Assembly (NCBI GenBank): GCA_900314255.1
Contig: OMUP01000216.1
Location: 1-33,779, forward strand
Reading direction: 5' to 3'
From: an uncultured Lachnospiraceae bacterium
Lineage (GTDB): Bacteria > Bacillota > Clostridia > Lachnospirales > Lachnospiraceae
DNA length: 33,779 nt
Part shown: piece after piece, positions 14,790 to 22,197 of the stretch
Position numbering within the stretch: position 1 is the first letter of the stretch
Layout of the letters: each line of letters begins with the position of its first letter
Translations under genes and position numbers: made by a program
Notes under the pieces: generated by a model
What the model was told of the DNA's origin: nothing
The model's database searches: none
Seen by the model: only the letters and a program-made list of their open reading frames with translations

Positions 14790-15664
14790 GACTTCTCCTC
14801 CTTAAAGTTCATTCTCAGATACGGGATTACTACAACCAGCAGCATGAGCGCAAGGCAGATCGCCATCGCCGATGCATATCCGAGATTCAATGCATTTGCC
14901 TTGTTATAAATATAAACACTTAACGTCTGTGTCGAATAAGCCGGTCCGCCCTCTGTCATGTTGAAAATGACATCGACAGAGTTCGCAACCCAGATAATTC
15001 TCAGGAGTCCTGTGACATAGATCGTATTTTTGATCGAAGGGATCGTAATATAGAACAGTTCCTGAGCCTTTGTTGCCCCGTCAATCTCTGCCGCTTCATA
15101 AAGGTCCCTTGAGACCCCCTGCAGAGCAGCGAGAATCATCAGTGCAAAAAACGGAATTCCCTGCCAGATAATTGTCACAATTACCCCGGGAAACGCTGTC
15201 GATTTTTGGGACAGGAACGGGATTGCCGTATCAATAATATGCAGTTTTAGCAGAATATCGTTCAGAACACCGAAATTGCCATCATAGATCCACCGCCACA
15301 TAAGGCCGATGAGAACACCCGGCGTGACCCACGGGATCATACTGACAGCACGGATTGCTCCTCTGCCTCTGAACTGCCGGTTCAGCAGCAGAGCCAAAAC
15401 GAAACCAAGAATAAACTGAAATCCCACACCCAGAACAACCCAGATGACTGTGCGAAGTACTGCATTCAGGAACTGAGTGTCCGTGAATGCCTCGATATAG
15501 TTTCCAAGCCCTATAAATTTGATTGCATTCGGCCTTCTCAGATCATAGCTCTGAAAGCTCATGAGAATAGCCTGGATAACAGGAATAAATACTACGCAGA
15601 CAATAATGATTGTAGCCGGCGCCACCAGAAGATATGGCGCGATAGAACGCTTTTTTGTTTTCAT
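14786..15664 (-). CDS. Carbohydrate ABC transporter permease (MalF type)
   Basis: This is a 292-residue permease with about six transmembrane helices beginning YLLVAPATIIIVCVVFIPV. The EAA motif is LYEAAEIDGATKAQELFYI. It forms the translocation pore with the MalG-type partner translated next. Family CUT1 carries oligosaccharides, glycosides, glycerol phosphate and similar compounds. The gene follows the binding-protein gene by 69 bases. Confidence 0.95.
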   Translation of the reverse strand: MKTKKRSIAPYLLVAPATIIIVCVVFIPVIQAILMSFQSYDLRRPNAIKFIGLGNYIEAFTDTQFLNAVLRTVIWVVLGVGFQFILGFVLALLLNRQFRGRGAIRAVSMIPWVTPGVLIGLMWRWIYDGNFGVLNDILLKLHIIDTAIPFLSQKSTAFPGVIVTIIWQGIPFFALMILAALQGVSRDLYEAAEIDGATKAQELFYITIPSIKNTIYVTGLLRIIWVANSVDVIFNMTEGGPAYSTQTLSVYIYNKANALNLGYASAMAICLALMLLVVVIPYLRMNFKEEKS

Positions 15665-15733
15665 GGAACAGCCTCCTCAAAATCACTGTGAGGAGCCAGA
15701 CGGCCCCTCACAGCCGTGAAACATCACTTGAGA

Positions 15734-17107
15734 TTACTTGCCATAGAGGCCTTCCTGCAAAGTCTTCATGCAGTCTTCCGTGCTGATTTCTCCTGTCAGA
15801 GCCTGTGCGACAGTGTTCGGCCAAGTTGTGCTGATCCACTCCGTTGTTGTATCAAGGATCGGGAGAATACCGGCATAGCTCTCGCCTTCAAGAGAAGCTT
15901 TCATGAAGCGGTTATTCTGGAAGAAGTCGCCCTGTGAAACCGTCTTGGATACCGGAACATTCCCGGTGCCTTCGCACCACATCTTCTGCCCCTCGCCAGT
16001 CGCGAGATAGGAAACCCACTCAAACGCCGCTTCCGGATGTTTGCAGGACTTGAAGATTACCGTTTCTGTATCGCCCATCGACGTCCACTGGCCCTTTCCG
16101 GCCGGGAACGCAAATGCCGATACATCATCACCAAACGTAGCTTCCATGTCCTTAGAAGATCCTGTGTGGTGAATTGTCATGGCAGTAAGGCCAGACTTGA
16201 AATTGGCAATGATTTCATTAAATCCATCCGATGTAGCGGTTGGCGGAACATACCCATTTTTATACAGATCGATGAAGTCCTGCATTCCCTGAACCGAACC
16301 AGCCGATGTCAGATCGTCAAAAGATCCGCCCTCACCGTAGATGAAGGAGCCCCAGGGTTCCTGGCCGCCCTTTGCGCCGCGCATGCCAAATCCGTAAACA
16401 TCGGTCTTCCCGTCGCCATCTGTGTCCATCGTGCACTTCTTGATATCGTCAAGGAATTCCTGATATGTAGTCGGCGTGTGATCAATGCCTGCCTTTTCAA
16501 AGATTGAAGGTCTGTAGTACACGTACAGGACCTGAATATTCCACGGCATCACATAGATCTTGGAATTGTCACCGCCCGCCTGCTTCATGACATTATAAAT
16601 GTTATCTTCGATATCACCCTTCTTATCCCACTTGTCAATATACGGAGTCAGATCCAGAAGGAGATCGTTGTTTACATACAGCGGCGTAGAGGTGAGTTTC
16701 CATGTCGATACATCAACATCGCTGCCACCCATCTTTGCATTAAAGAGGTTCTCCGAATATGCACCGCCATCCCACGGCTGCTCTTCGCCAACGACAGTGA
16801 TATTCTTGCCATTCGTTTCATTGAACTTTTTGATGATGTCCTGCATCAGCTGCGAATAATCGGTATTATCAGCCCAGTACTGGAACTTGATTGTAACCGG
16901 TTCCGCCGATCCGGATGCCGCCTTCGTTGTTGCAGCGCCCGCTGCAGCTTTCGTCGTTGCCGCGGCTGTCGAAGCGCCTTTCGTTGTTGTTCCTCCTGCT
17001 GTCGTCGTGCCGGACGCTGCGCCTCCGCAGCCCGCAAGCAGCCCTGCGGCCATCGTAGAAGCCGCAAGAATCGATGCAGCTTTTCGTGTGACAGGATGTT
17101 TCTTCAT
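15734..17107 (-). CDS. Extracellular sugar-binding lipoprotein of the ABC transporter
   Basis: This 457-residue family 1 solute-binding protein captures the sugar outside the cell and hands it to the two permeases. The signal peptide ends in the lipobox LLAGC (Cys about residue 27), so it is lipid-anchored. A Thr/Ala/Gly/Lys-rich low-complexity linker of about 40 residues separates the anchor from the folded domain, which begins EPVTIKFQYWADN. The start at 17107 has AGGAGG upstream. The in-frame start at 17149 would lie inside the regulator gene. The regulator stop and this start overlap as ATGA. Confidence 0.94.
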   Translation of the reverse strand: MKKHPVTRKAASILAASTMAAGLLAGCGGAASGTTTAGGTTTKGASTAAATTKAAAGAATTKAASGSAEPVTIKFQYWADNTDYSQLMQDIIKKFNETNGKNITVVGEEQPWDGGAYSENLFNAKMGGSDVDVSTWKLTSTPLYVNNDLLLDLTPYIDKWDKKGDIEDNIYNVMKQAGGDNSKIYVMPWNIQVLYVYYRPSIFEKAGIDHTPTTYQEFLDDIKKCTMDTDGDGKTDVYGFGMRGAKGGQEPWGSFIYGEGGSFDDLTSAGSVQGMQDFIDLYKNGYVPPTATSDGFNEIIANFKSGLTAMTIHHTGSSKDMEATFGDDVSAFAFPAGKGQWTSMGDTETVIFKSCKHPEAAFEWVSYLATGEGQKMWCEGTGNVPVSKTVSQGDFFQNNRFMKASLEGESYAGILPILDTTTEWISTTWPNTVAQALTGEISTEDCMKTLQEGLYGK

Positions 17108-17808
17108 AAATTTCCCTCCTTGATATCTATATCCTGTTTGGTTTCCCAAATATGACGTTCTGTTAAAAACTTTGCCTTCATGTAATCGTTTGCAGCAATA
17201 GCCTCATATATTTCTCTGTGCCGCTTCTTGGCTCTCTGGAAACTTTCAAGATCTTCTGCTGTCTTGCTATGGCCCCGCCGTATTGATTCGACAATGATTG
17301 GCAGGACTCTGATCAGCACATCGTTATGGGTACATCTCGCAACACAAGTGTGAAACTTAACATCCATCTCCTCGGTTTGTTCCGTGTTGACCGCCATTTT
17401 TTCCATTTCTTCGACAGTATTGCGAAGTTCTTCCAAGTCCTGTGCAGACGCCCGATGCGTCGCCAGTTCAGCGATTCCAGGCTCGATCAGAACACGGGTC
17501 TCAAGAAGATTGTTGAGAAGATTCTTCTGATTTGTAAAATGCAGTCCAAGGGGATCTTCTCCGATCCCGGTCTCATGGCTCACATATGTTCCACTTCCGC
17601 GTCTTTGTGTGATTACATTCTCTGCTTTTAAAACCTTTAGCGCTTCCCGAAGAGTGGATCTTGAAACGCCAAAGCGCTGCATCATTTCCTTTTCTGTCGG
17701 AAGCTTGTCGCCCGGTTCCATATGTCCTTTCACGATCATCTCTTTAATCTTCTGAGAAGTCGTCATATGCAGGCTGTCTTCCGTATTCGGCAGTAAAAGA
17801 GATGCCAT
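17104..17808 (-). CDS. GntR-family regulator, FadR subfamily
   Basis: The protein has 234 residues. The N-terminal winged helix (about 15-80) contains PGDKLPTEKEMMQRFGVSRSTLREALKVL and the wing RRGSGTYVS. The C-terminal all-helical FCD domain carries the D/H metal and ligand residues (EEMDVKFHTCVARCTHNDVL, later KRHREIYEAIAANDYMKA). It likely senses a sugar or organic acid and controls the operon it heads. The start at 17808 follows GGGAGGCGCAC; the longer frame to 17919 would run over the promoter. The operator candidate TTGTCTGACTA lies between the promoter elements at 17871-17881. Confidence 0.93.
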   Translation of the reverse strand: MASLLLPNTEDSLHMTTSQKIKEMIVKGHMEPGDKLPTEKEMMQRFGVSRSTLREALKVLKAENVITQRRGSGTYVSHETGIGEDPLGLHFTNQKNLLNNLLETRVLIEPGIAELATHRASAQDLEELRNTVEEMEKMAVNTEQTEEMDVKFHTCVARCTHNDVLIRVLPIIVESIRRGHSKTAEDLESFQRAKKRHREIYEAIAANDYMKAKFLTERHIWETKQDIDIKEGNL

Positions 17809-17859
17809 GTGCGCCTCCCTGCTATAGCCCTCGCAACACGTGTCAAATTTGTTAGCTTT

Positions 17860-17888
17860 ATAATAGTACTTTGTCTGACTAATGTAAA
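17860..17888 (-). promoter_or_regulatory. Sugar-operon promoter with internal FadR-type operator
   Basis: The minus strand has TTTACA (17888-17883), a 17-base spacer and TATTAT (17865-17860). The spacer holds TAGTCAGACAA (17881-17871), which fits the known FadR-subfamily half-site pattern TNGTNNNACNA. Binding there would block the polymerase. From 17889 to 18048 the sequence is AT-rich with no gene. Confidence 0.75.
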
Positions 17889-18048
17889 TAGGAAATTTGT
17901 GCATATTATCATTTTTCAAGTATGTTTATGCATGATTTTTATATCTAATTTGTAATTAATTAAGTAAATAGCCATATGCGCAGCGCTTGGATTTAATGAT
18001 TTGTATGATTATTTTGAAATATTTGTATGTAAACTATAGAAATTATCA

Positions 18049-18079
18049 AATAAAAAACTGGCCGTTCCAGAGCCAGTTT
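18049..18079 (-). terminator. Terminator of the toxin-antitoxin unit
   Basis: An 8-bp stem AAACTGGC/GCCAGTTT (18055-18062/18072-18079) is followed on the minus strand by a T-rich tail. A second possible stem, GGGATTC/GAATCCC (18108-18114/18132-18138), lies between it and the toxin stop. Confidence 0.75.
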
Positions 18080-18163
18080 ATAAAAATATGCGGTTGAAAA
18101 CAGAGCCGGGATTCCGCTTATGTAAATTCTCGAATCCCTCATATTGATTTCAATCAGATACGA

Positions 18164-18478
18164 TCACCGGACAAGCCAGCTATACTCTTTACGGCAATCG
18201 AGGATATAATCCACATAAACCGTATCATCACGGACTTGATAAAGAATAAGGTACCACTTTGCAACGAACATCTTATGATATTTATCAGCCGGTATATACG
18301 CCTCTTCAAAAAACGGGAAGCGCTGTGGCATGCGTTCTAAAGAACGCATCGCGTTCACAATCTCTTTCTTCTTGGCTCTGGCAGCCTCTTTATTAACCTG
18401 TGCCATAAAACGGATATGTGTTCCGAGCATCCGCTTTGCTCTGTCGGAAACAATGACAGTATATTTTTTATCCGACAT
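18164..18478 (-). CDS. RelE/ParE-family toxin
   Basis: This 104-residue protein of the ParE/RelE fold starts YTVIVSDRAKRMLGTHIRFM. The middle reads MRSLERMPQRFPFFEEAYIP and it ends YILDCRKEYSWLVR, the arrangement of the plasmid-stabilisation toxin family. Members either cut mRNA on the ribosome or poison gyrase; which applies here is not clear. It begins 3 bases after the antitoxin stop, as is usual for type II modules. Confidence 0.88.
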   Translation of the reverse strand: MSDKKYTVIVSDRAKRMLGTHIRFMAQVNKEAARAKKKEIVNAMRSLERMPQRFPFFEEAYIPADKYHKMFVAKWYLILYQVRDDTVYVDYILDCRKEYSWLVR

Positions 18479-18481
18479 TGG

Positions 18482-18748
18482 CTATGCCTCTGTGATCGCA
18501 TCGTCAAGATACGTGTCAAGCTCATCAAGTGTGCATCCGTTTCTTCCTGCCAGTCTGTCTTCTTCAACAGCAAGCAGTTCTTCTCTCAGCTTCAGCATTT
18601 TTTCCCGACGATTGTAGGTTTCAATATCCATAACAACCAAATCACCCTCGCCGTTCTTTGTAAGGAATACCGGCTCTGCCGTTTTGCGGCACATATCTGC
18701 AATCTCATTGTAGTTCTGGCGGATTGCCGCTGATGGACGAATATTCAA
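18482..18748 (-). CDS. Phd/YefM-type antitoxin
   Basis: This 88-residue protein has an N-terminal DNA-binding Phd fold (IRPSAAIRQNYNEIADMC, then PVFLTKNGEGDLVVMDIETYNRR) and a charged C-terminal helix that should wrap the toxin. The start is TTG at 18748 with a strong AGGAGGTGCAAG ribosome site. It is the first gene of the pair and probably represses it. Confidence 0.88.
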   Translation of the reverse strand: MNIRPSAAIRQNYNEIADMCRKTAEPVFLTKNGEGDLVVMDIETYNRREKMLKLREELLAVEEDRLAGRNGCTLDELDTYLDDAITEA

Positions 18749-18791
18749 ACTTGCACCTCCTTGAAATCATTGTTGTAGTAAAATTCTAACC

Positions 18792-18822
18792 ATATTATGC
18801 TCATATGTTACAATAATGTCAA
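18792..18822 (-). promoter_or_regulatory. Promoter and possible operator of the toxin-antitoxin pair
   Basis: The minus strand has TTGACA (18822-18817) and a -10 of CATAAT at 17 bases (18799-18794) or TAATAT at 19 bases. A short inverted repeat, CATAT/ATATG (18791-18795/18803-18807), overlaps the -10 and could be the autoregulatory operator. Confidence 0.55.
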
Positions 18823-18970
18823 CAGGAATGCCATATCGAATTGGCTCATATACGTACTCACTCGCTCTGCCGGAAGCCTTGCAAGCAATTGTACAGTGAC
18901 CGTATTAAAAGCTTTGGGTAATCTGGTTGGCATTTAATTTCATCGTATTAAACTGTTACCATATTAAATT

Positions 18971-19066
18971 CACGCAAAGAGGCGTGATTATAGCACTGCA
19001 AAATGTCCGTGAATGAGGGCACGGGCTTTGAAGCCGGATCAGCAGCTGGGGAAACTGCCTTTTTTT
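18971..19066 (+). promoter_or_regulatory. Structured 5' leader with terminator-like end before the M20 peptidase gene
   Basis: The plus strand shows consecutive hairpins: CACGC/GCGTG (18971-18975/18982-18986), GTCCGTG/CACGGGC (19005-19011/19020-19026), the competing GGCTT/AAGCC (19024-19028/19031-19035) and a short GCAG/CTGC stem (19042-19045/19055-19058) followed by seven T (19060-19066). An alternative CAGCA/TGCTG pairing (19040-19044/19066-19070) would disrupt the last. The arrangement resembles a transcription attenuator or riboswitch. I do not recognise a known class. Upstream, CGTATTAAA occurs at 18901 and 18944 and CATATTAAA at 18960. Confidence 0.4.
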
Positions 19067-19106
19067 GCTGTCCACGGCTTGAAGAAAAGTGCAGGAGGAG
19101 GAAGTC

Positions 19107-20555
19107 ATGGAGCAAAAGGATGATCTGGATCTGATCCTGGATCATGCGAAGCAGCGGGCTGAAGCTATCTGCGAAATGAATCAGCAGATCTGGTCTTTTG
19201 CCGAGCCGGGCTACCGGGAATTCAAGAGCAGCAAAGCTCTGGAAGATGCCCTGGAGAAGGAAGGCTTTACGCTGGAGCGGGGCATCAGCGGCATGCAGAC
19301 GGCATTTCGCGCAACGTATGGCAGCGGAAGGCCTGTCATCGGCATCACCGGTGAGTATGATGCGCTCCCGGGACTGAGTCAGAAAAAAGGAGCCGCCGTA
19401 AAAGAGCCGGCAGACGGAAATGCTTTCGGGCACGGCTGCGGTCACTGTGCTCTTGGTGCGGGTGCGTTTGGTGCTGCGCTGCTGGTCAGAGACTGGCTTG
19501 CGGAATCCGGTACATCCGGGACAATCATTTTATTTGGAACTCCGGCGGAAGAGACCGGATACGGGAAAGTTTTTCTTGCGAGACAGCATGTGTTTGACAA
19601 ACTGGACATGCTGTTCACCTGGCACCCTGCCGACCGCAACTCAGCGATGGCAGGACGCTTGGTCGGCAATCTCTGTGCCCGGTTTGATTTTGAAGGGATC
19701 AGCTCTCACGCCGCGCTGTCCCCAGAACTGGGGCGCAGTGCTCTTGACGCCTGTGAACTGATGAACAGCGGCGTCAACTATCTCCGGGAGCACATCATCT
19801 CTCAGGCGAGAGTCCACTACGCATATCTTGACGCCGGCGGAAAAGCGCCGAATGTAGTGCAGTCGCACGCCTCCCTTCTGTATTTTGTCAGGGCGCCGAA
19901 GACCGCCCAGTGTCGGGAGATTTTAAACCGTGTTAATGACTGTGCAAAAGGAGCGGCCTTGATGACCGGCACCAGAGTGCACATGAAAATTGTAGGCGGT
20001 CTGTCAGATCTTATTCCAAACGAAACTGCACAGCAGATTCTCTCCGATGCGTTTCTGAAAACCGGGGCGGCAGACTACGATGAGGAAGACTATGCGGTTG
20101 CCCGGGAATTCCTCGCTATTCTGCCGGAGGAAAAGCGAAAGGAGATTGTAAAGCAGGGAGCTGCCGCCAATCATGTGTCCGCGGAAAGATTTGAAAAAGA
20201 ACCGCTTCTCAAAGCTATAACGCCTTTTGACAGGCGGGCAATGAATGTCTCCGTTCCGGTTTCCACCGATGTCGGTGACGTCAGCTATATTGTCCCGCAG
20301 GCGCAGCTGACCGCTGCCACATGCATACCGGGTACTGCCATGCACACCTGGCAGCATACGGCGATGGTCGGAACCGGGATCGGAGGCAAGGCCGCCGTTG
20401 CGGCCGCAAGGGCCATCGCATACGCGTGCACAGTCGTTTATCGGAATCCCGCTGTGTGCGACAAGGCAAAGCAGGAGCTTCTGGCCGAGACCGGAGGCAT
20501 CTATCAGTGCCCGATTCCGGACGATGTTACACCGGATGATGTAGTGACTGACTGA
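19107..20555 (+). CDS. M20 family amidohydrolase, AbgB-like
   Basis: This is a 482-residue cytoplasmic metallopeptidase/aminoacylase of the M20 group closest in layout to AbgB, which cleaves p-aminobenzoyl-glutamate. The motifs are GEYDALPG (82-89), GHGCGHC (108-114) with metal ligands Cys111 and His113, the catalytic PAEE (146-149) and the TWHPAD segment; a dimerisation lid follows. The C-terminal metal ligand region is in GTAMHTWQH. The ATG at 19107 has GGAGGAGG. It is the first gene of a three-gene plus-strand unit with two small membrane proteins, so its substrate probably crosses the membrane through them. The true substrate, whether an N-acyl amino acid, a dipeptide or a folate fragment, is not determinable here. 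Confidence 0.9.
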   Translation: MEQKDDLDLILDHAKQRAEAICEMNQQIWSFAEPGYREFKSSKALEDALEKEGFTLERGISGMQTAFRATYGSGRPVIGITGEYDALPGLSQKKGAAVKEPADGNAFGHGCGHCALGAGAFGAALLVRDWLAESGTSGTIILFGTPAEETGYGKVFLARQHVFDKLDMLFTWHPADRNSAMAGRLVGNLCARFDFEGISSHAALSPELGRSALDACELMNSGVNYLREHIISQARVHYAYLDAGGKAPNVVQSHASLLYFVRAPKTAQCREILNRVNDCAKGAALMTGTRVHMKIVGGLSDLIPNETAQQILSDAFLKTGAADYDEEDYAVAREFLAILPEEKRKEIVKQGAAANHVSAERFEKEPLLKAITPFDRRAMNVSVPVSTDVGDVSYIVPQAQLTAATCIPGTAMHTWQHTAMVGTGIGGKAAVAAARAIAYACTVVYRNPAVCDKAKQELLAETGGIYQCPIPDDVTPDDVVTD

Positions 20556-20577
20556 ACAATCCCAGGAGAATAATCAC

Positions 20578-21294
20578 ATGACATATTTTGGCATTTTCAA
20601 CAGCCTGCTGCTTTTTATTATGGTTATAGCAGCCATCGTTTTTATCTTTCTGTATTCGCTTATCACCTATATCACTGCCTACCGCCACGCGCTGGAGCTG
20701 GGGTACAAAAAAGAAAAACTGCAGGAAATCACGAAGAGCGCTCTCGTTTTCACCGTTGTACCGTCCATTGCCATCGTCATCGGTCTGATCACGCTCTCCG
20801 CCGTGATCGGGATCCCGTGGTCCTGGTTCCGTCTCTCGGTTGTAGGGTCGGTGACCTATGAATTAATGGCAGCTGACATGACCGCGACTGGCGCCGGTTA
20901 TGAGTCGATTGCCGCGCTCGCCCAGACAGGCGATCCGAAGCTGGTGGCAACAATTATGTTTGTCATGAGTTTCTGCATCGTCTGCGGAATTCTGGCGACT
21001 CTGTTCTTCAACAAAGGCTTCAACGGAGCCATCTCAAAGATGAACAATGCCGGCCCTGTCGGCGCACTGATTGTGTCTTCTCTGCTGCTTGCGCTCACGG
21101 TGAACATTCCGCTGCAGGTCGCAAAAGGTCCCGTGTACATTGCAACCATGATCACCTCTGCTCTCATCTCGCTTCTCTGCCGCGTACTGGCAAAGAAGAC
21201 AGGTCAGAAGTGGCTGAGCAGTTTCGAGATGGCCCTGTGTCTGATTCTAGGCATGGCGTCCTCTCTCGTGTGGGTACAGGTGTTCGGCGCATAA
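20578..21294 (+). CDS. DUF5058-like membrane protein, possible transporter subunit
   Basis: This 238-residue hydrophobic protein has about six membrane segments. After the first (about 8-28) a basic cytoplasmic loop ALELGYKKEKLQEITKSAL leads into VVPSIAIVIGLITLSAVIGIPWSWFRLSVVGSVTYELMA, a pattern I recognise as the DUF5058 family. Biochemical function is unknown. AGGAGAATAATCAC precedes the ATG. It is 22 bases after the M20 gene and 34 bases before the next membrane protein, so the two probably form one transporter that serves the peptidase. Confidence 0.8.
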   Translation: MTYFGIFNSLLLFIMVIAAIVFIFLYSLITYITAYRHALELGYKKEKLQEITKSALVFTVVPSIAIVIGLITLSAVIGIPWSWFRLSVVGSVTYELMAADMTATGAGYESIAALAQTGDPKLVATIMFVMSFCIVCGILATLFFNKGFNGAISKMNNAGPVGALIVSSLLLALTVNIPLQVAKGPVYIATMITSALISLLCRVLAKKTGQKWLSSFEMALCLILGMASSLVWVQVFGA

Positions 21295-21328
21295 ACGCCT
21301 GGATCAATGACAAATGAGGGAAAACACT

Positions 21329-22060
21329 ATGAAAAATACATATAAAGACAAAATTCACCGCATTGGCCGGATCGGGATCGTAATCGGCCTTCTGTTCATG
21401 TTTGGAATGCCTGCTGTCATCGGTCTGGTCTACGACCAGATGCCGACAATAGGCGACATCATGCGAATCGGAGGTGGACTGTTTGCCGTCTTTGCGCCGA
21501 TAGCCATCGTGGAGTTTTTAAGTTACACTCCGATCCTGGGATCCGCAGGCTACATTGCCTTCCTGACTGGTAATGTTCTGAATCTCAAGCTTCCCTGCGC
21601 CATCAGCGCCATGGAGCAGGCTGATGCTCAGCAGGGCACGGAAGAAGGTGACACCATCAGCGCAATGTCGGTCGCTGCCTCCTCCATGATGACAACCGTC
21701 ATTATCGCGCTGGGTGTCATCCTGCTGGTGCCGCTGCAGCCGATTCTGACCCTTCCGGCCGTCAAAACAGCAACGAACTACATGCTGCCTGCCATGTTCG
21801 GTGCCCTGTTCCTCGGCATGTTTGTCGGCGGCGGCAGAGCCGGCCGTTACAAAGTAAAAGGCAAGAACTGGATCATCGTCCCGGCGATCGTGGTCATCTC
21901 CGTGATTCACTTCTCCGGTGCATTCGATTTCTCCCGCAGCACAGGCCTCGCGATCTTTCTGGGCATCCTGATCATCTGTATCACAGCTCCCGTTTTCCTG
22001 AAGCTCGGCATCATTAAGATGACGCCGGCTGATGAAGGGACAAAAGCGGAGAAATCCTGA
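21329..22060 (+). CDS. Unknown membrane protein, likely partner of the DUF5058-like protein
   Basis: This is a 243-residue protein with about six or seven hydrophobic segments. The segment SYTPILGSAGYIAFLTGNVLNLKLPCAISAMEQA, rich in small residues and with a Pro-Cys turn, lies between the second and third hydrophobic blocks. A soluble loop with ADAQQGTEEGDT follows. I do not recognise a family. The start at 21329 has GAGGG upstream; the in-frame ATG at 21314 lacks a site. The operon ends at a strong terminator. A heteromeric transporter with the preceding protein is an inference from equal size, hydrophobicity and tight linkage. Confidence 0.75.
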   Translation: MKNTYKDKIHRIGRIGIVIGLLFMFGMPAVIGLVYDQMPTIGDIMRIGGGLFAVFAPIAIVEFLSYTPILGSAGYIAFLTGNVLNLKLPCAISAMEQADAQQGTEEGDTISAMSVAASSMMTTVIIALGVILLVPLQPILTLPAVKTATNYMLPAMFGALFLGMFVGGGRAGRYKVKGKNWIIVPAIVVISVIHFSGAFDFSRSTGLAIFLGILIICITAPVFLKLGIIKMTPADEGTKAEKS

Positions 22061-22085
22061 TCCTGTTTCTCGAATATGCAGCACG

Positions 22086-22119
22086 AAGCCGCCTCCGGTC
22101 CTCCAAGAGGCGGCTTTTT
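22086..22119 (+). terminator. Terminator of the M20/membrane-protein operon
   Basis: A 10-bp stem AAGCCGCCTC/GAGGCGGCTT (22086-22095/22107-22116) is followed by a run of T (five in all, two of them in the stem). Confidence 0.93.
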
Positions 22120-22132
22120 ATAGTGGACTGCG

Positions 22133-22162
22133 CCCCGCCTGTGCTGATGCGTTGAGGCGGGG
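22133..22162 (-). terminator. Hairpin after the GH2 gene
   Basis: A perfect 8-bp stem CCCCGCCT/AGGCGGGG (22133-22140/22155-22162) lies 35 bases past the GH2 stop. The minus-strand tail is not T-rich, so termination is likely but not certain. Confidence 0.45.
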
Positions 22163-22197
22163 AATCTCCTGCCCACGGCTTGTTAATAAGTCAAATA

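Noticed and set aside
17920-18048. Small gene in the AT-rich gap
   Set aside because: No frame with a start and ribosome site was found.
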